Positions 42,600 through 44,876 of a stretch of DNA of 44,876 nt are shown in pieces. Position 1 is the first letter of the stretch, and every line of letters starts with the position of its first letter. The stretch lies in NCBI GenBank assembly GCA_028867275.1, contig JAGWGU010000008.1:1-44876 (forward strand). The letters run 5' to 3'. Below the pieces are notes generated by a model, which was given only the letters and a program-made list of their open reading frames with translations, searched no databases and had not been told where the DNA came from. Origin of the DNA: Nitrososphaerota archaeon. GTDB lineage: Archaea > Thermoproteota > Nitrososphaeria > Nitrososphaerales > Nitrosopumilaceae. The translations under genes were made by a program, and so were the position numbers.

Positions 42600-43754
42600 A
42601 TGTTGTATAAGCACAAATACTTGATACAAATTCAAGTTTGTGGGAATTGTGTCCGGTTGTATAGTTTGAAACTTGCCATTTTTTGTGTGGTATGTCTATG
42701 CATTACAAGCCTATCTCTTTGTTATGCTGCATATGGACAATCAAATGCTATTTCTTCATATGACATTCCAAACAATCCTGGAGATTATCTTACTGTTGTA
42801 TCCAACACCGAAGGAAACGAGCAGATCTTACACTTGCCTCTAAAAGAACTTCTCTTCAATGTTACTCCCCATAATGACGCAAGTGGGAACTTGATATCAC
42901 TTTCTTTAGAATTGAAGCCTGAATTGAATAATTTGTACAAAGATATTGGATTGTTTGATAAACCACGTGATACCGTATTCATCTATCCAAGTTTTACACA
43001 GGCAGCATATGGCAAGAATGGATTTTACGATTTCTATAATAACAAATGTGATACAAAATGTCTGACAGTCCATATCCCTACAGGCATACATGGAATCCAA
43101 GCGTCAAGCATTGCTGGGGCATGGGCCTTGAAGTTGCTAAATTATCCATATCTTAAAGATGAAGATATAGACAAAAATCCAGATATTTTAAAACAGTACA
43201 AGCGAGTTATAGTGTTACATAACGAGTATGTGACAAAGAAAGAATTTGACGCGATTACTAGCCATCCAGATGTGGTGTTTTTGTATCCAAATGCCCTTTA
43301 TGCCGAGGTCAAGACAAATTATGATGATAATGCCATAACTCTGGTCCAAGGCCATGGATACCCAAATCTGAGCATGAAAAATGGATTTGGCTGGAAGTAT
43401 GATAACTCAAAATATGAATATCGTGTAGACTGCAATAATTGGAATTTTTACAGTAGAGAAAACTATACCCTGTTGAACTGTTATCCCGAGTACAAGATTC
43501 TTTATTCTGACCAGTTGCTACGTTCCTTGCAAAGTAGTTCGCCTGCAGATCTGCTAGATGACATTAATACCTGGTTGAGGTATCCAAATGATCAGTCATC
43601 TATCTCTAGGCTGTTAAATGATTATGATGCTAATGGGATGCACGTTCCACATTGGGTCAAAAATTCTGCAATTGCTGTGATTGGTGGTGCCATAAGTAAG
43701 ACCGAATTTGCCCATCTGATAAAATATCTATCTGACAAAAACATGTTAAATTAA
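42600..43754 (+). CDS. Secreted protein with C-terminal thaumarchaeal helical repeat
   Basis: A 384-residue exported protein. A hydrophobic segment at about residues 24-44 (LAIFCVVCLCITSLSLCYAA) is the signal peptide; the N-terminal 20 residues before it are unusually long, so the real start may be a TTG near 42657. The mature protein contains VFIYPSFTQAAYGKNGFYDFY, several cysteines (CDTKC, DCNNW, LLNCYPEY) that could form disulfides, and ends with one copy of the helical repeat (VPHWVKNSAIAVIGGAIS to YLSDKNMLN). No enzyme is recognised. Confidence 0.7.
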   Translation: MLYKHKYLIQIQVCGNCVRLYSLKLAIFCVVCLCITSLSLCYAAYGQSNAISSYDIPNNPGDYLTVVSNTEGNEQILHLPLKELLFNVTPHNDASGNLISLSLELKPELNNLYKDIGLFDKPRDTVFIYPSFTQAAYGKNGFYDFYNNKCDTKCLTVHIPTGIHGIQASSIAGAWALKLLNYPYLKDEDIDKNPDILKQYKRVIVLHNEYVTKKEFDAITSHPDVVFLYPNALYAEVKTNYDDNAITLVQGHGYPNLSMKNGFGWKYDNSKYEYRVDCNNWNFYSRENYTLLNCYPEYKILYSDQLLRSLQSSSPADLLDDINTWLRYPNDQSSISRLLNDYDANGMHVPHWVKNSAIAVIGGAISKTEFAHLIKYLSDKNMLN

Positions 43755-43841
43755 TTTGTGTGAATGATGAAAAAGGCGATCTTACAAACGCTCTATATTG
43801 CAAATAGAAAAGCAAACTCGATCGCTGGCAATCTACAAAAC

Positions 43842-43851
43842 GCTTAAATAG
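43842..43851 (+). promoter_or_regulatory. TATA box of the terminal-oxidase operon
   Basis: GCTTAAATAG about 30-37 bases before the ATG at 43879. It lies in the only sizeable gap before the oxidase genes. Confidence 0.45.
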
Positions 43852-43878
43852 AAAATTAAATCCACGTCAAATCAGCAA

Positions 43879-44178
43879 ATGAAAAGAATCATTGCTGTTT
43901 CAATTATTGCATTAATCGCACTAGCGCTTGTTCCTCAGGTACACTTTGCACACGCCCAAGAAAAGTCTGCAAAACAATACATCAACCTGAGGGCAGAAGT
44001 CTGGAACGAGTTCTTTAGAATGACTACTGCCGCCTTTACTGTAGGTGCAGTTGTATCAGGTACCATGATCTGGCTTGTTTGGAGATTTAGAGAGTCCCAT
44101 CCAAAAAACAAGGCTCCTACCAAATGGGAAAAATTGGACGATCCGACCACTGGAACCTATGAAAAGGAGGGCCATTAG
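43879..44178 (+). CDS. Heme-copper oxidase subunit II, N-terminal membrane part (separate gene)
   Basis: A 99-residue protein: a hydrophobic leader (about residues 3-25, ending HFAHAQ), a short outside stretch (SAKQYINLRAEVWNEFFRM), one transmembrane helix (about 50-70, FTVGAVVSGTMIWLVWRFRE) and a polar tail. It lies 2 bp before the CuA-domain gene and looks like the first helix of subunit II on its own polypeptide. No copper ligands are present. Assignment rests on topology and position. Confidence 0.7.
   Translation: MKRIIAVSIIALIALALVPQVHFAHAQEKSAKQYINLRAEVWNEFFRMTTAAFTVGAVVSGTMIWLVWRFRESHPKNKAPTKWEKLDDPTTGTYEKEGH
44164..44170 (+). promoter_or_regulatory. Shine-Dalgarno site before the CuA subunit gene
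   Basis: AAGGAGG, ten bases before the ATG at 44181, inside the end of the preceding coding sequence. Most genes in this window have no such site; it is expected for an operon-internal gene. Confidence 0.6.
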
Positions 44179-44180
44179 AG

Positions 44181-44603
44181 ATGGGTCATGATACTGCAGA
44201 ATGGGTATTTGTTGGTATAGTTATTGCAATTCTAGTTTACGTTGGTGTTGATTCATGGGTTGTCCAAAAGGAAGTAGAAGAGATCCCAGCAGATGCTGAA
44301 GTCATCAAAGTTACAGGCCAGCAATGGTTCTGGAGCTTTGAGCATGCTGACGGAACCAAGGAAATAAGCACACTTCACTTGAAGAAAGGGCACGCGTATA
44401 ATTTTGAGATCTATTCAAAAGATGTAATGCACTCTTTTAACATTCCAGACTGGGTAGTCTTTGAAGATGCAGTACCTGGTCATGTAAACCACGCATGGTT
44501 TGCTCCTGATCAAACAGGAGAGTTCCCAATCCAGTGCAGAGAATATTGTGGCTTGTTGCATTACAACATGAGAGGCTCACTAGTAGTGGAGGACACACCT
44601 TGA
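44181..44603 (+). CDS. coxB: Heme-copper oxidase subunit II, CuA domain
   Basis: A 140-residue protein with one N-terminal helix (about residues 8-28) and a cupredoxin domain. CuA ligands are visible: His84 (VMHSFNIPDW), Cys119, Glu121, Cys123, His127 and Met130 (CREYCGLLHYNM). GQQWFWSFEHADG is the aromatic electron-entry patch of subunit II. It takes electrons from a small donor, probably a plastocyanin-like protein in these archaea, and passes them to subunit I. It is co-transcribed with the small membrane gene before it and with coxA after it. Confidence 0.93.
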   Translation: MGHDTAEWVFVGIVIAILVYVGVDSWVVQKEVEEIPADAEVIKVTGQQWFWSFEHADGTKEISTLHLKKGHAYNFEIYSKDVMHSFNIPDWVVFEDAVPGHVNHAWFAPDQTGEFPIQCREYCGLLHYNMRGSLVVEDTP

Positions 44604-44658
44604 CAATCATCAAAAACGTTTTATTTGCACCGATATCAAATGAAATAGAGGGAGTCAC

Positions 44659-44876
44659 ATGGTACTAGAACTAAAGAAGCCTCGTCCAGTTTGGCAGATA
44701 ATGTTTTCCACACATCACACTGATGTGGGTTTGTTGTATACCATTACAGGTCTTGCATTCTTGTTCATGGCAGGAGTCTTGGCAATGATGATAAGAACAC
44801 ACTTGTTCTTCCCAGGTCAGAACTTTCTAATCTCTGATTCTGTAACCTTTAACAGAATATTCACAGTTCACGGTCT
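44659..44876 (+). CDS. coxA: Heme-copper oxidase subunit I, N-terminal part (cut by window end)
   Basis: 72 codons of a longer gene, starting MVLELKKPRPVWQIMFSTHH. The motif STHHTDVGLLYTITGLAFLF matches the first helix of subunit I, and FNRIFTVHG is the conserved start of helix II (the heme-ligand His follows beyond the edge in most members). It is preceded by GAGGGAG at about 44648-44654, a possible Shine-Dalgarno site. The gene is partial only because of the window boundary. Confidence 0.9.
   Translation, partial: MVLELKKPRPVWQIMFSTHHTDVGLLYTITGLAFLFMAGVLAMMIRTHLFFPGQNFLISDSVTFNRIFTVHG

Overview
The window looks like part of a Nitrososphaerota (Thaumarchaeota) genome, most likely an ammonia oxidiser related to Nitrosopumilus or Nitrosarchaeum. 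The basis is AT-rich DNA, mostly leaderless genes with archaeal TATA boxes about 25-33 bases before the start codon, a 1,843-residue S-layer protein of the thaumarchaeal type, secreted proteins carrying the thaumarchaeal W-rich helical repeat, and a heme-copper oxidase locus with subunit II split over two genes. Species assignment would need a database search.

Region 1 (1 to about 27.3 kb) is a large cell-surface glycan locus. After a degraded left edge there is a GT2 glycosyltransferase, then a CDP-sugar operon (rfbF, rfbG, an SDR epimerase/reductase and a two-gene transketolase). A flippase-like membrane protein, a zinc-ribbon methyltransferase and a 1,024-aa YfhO-type membrane protein follow. 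Next is an apparently complete GDP-D-glycero-D-manno-heptose pathway: a FSA-type transaldolase that could supply sedoheptulose-7-P, then gmhA, hddA, gmhB and hddC, plus a PfkB/HldA-like protein with altered active-site motifs. A four-gene nucleotide-sugar module follows (epimerase, UDP-sugar-dehydrogenase-like protein without the catalytic Cys, Gfo/Idh/MocA oxidoreductase, SDR), then a methyltransferase, GtrA, a second GT2 enzyme, the full dTDP-rhamnose set (rmlC, B, D, A) and a frameshifted APS kinase.

Region 2 (27.3-36.8 kb) is mixed: a nucleotidyl-cyclase-like protein with a novel C-terminal domain; two small winged-helix-like genes lying between that gene and a truncated copy of its 5' end (a perfect 44-bp direct repeat); a secreted protein with 81-bp tandem repeats; an LhgO-like FAD oxidoreductase; a RelB/RelE-type toxin-antitoxin pair with its operator over the start codon; two small secreted proteins; a polytopic membrane protein; and a third GT2 enzyme.

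Region 3 (36.9-44.9 kb) is core-like: the S-layer protein behind a strong TATA box, a secreted protein with the thaumarchaeal C-terminal helical repeat, and the start of the terminal oxidase operon (split subunit II, then the N-terminus of subunit I, cut by the window edge).

Together the genes suggest a surface glycan or S-layer glycosylation system that uses CDP-, GDP-heptose- and dTDP-rhamnose-derived sugars, next to the S-layer gene itself. The most unusual points are the CDP-sugar/transketolase operon without RfbH, two enzyme-like proteins with lost catalytic residues inside sugar-nucleotide operons, and the duplicated and truncated cyclase 5' end.
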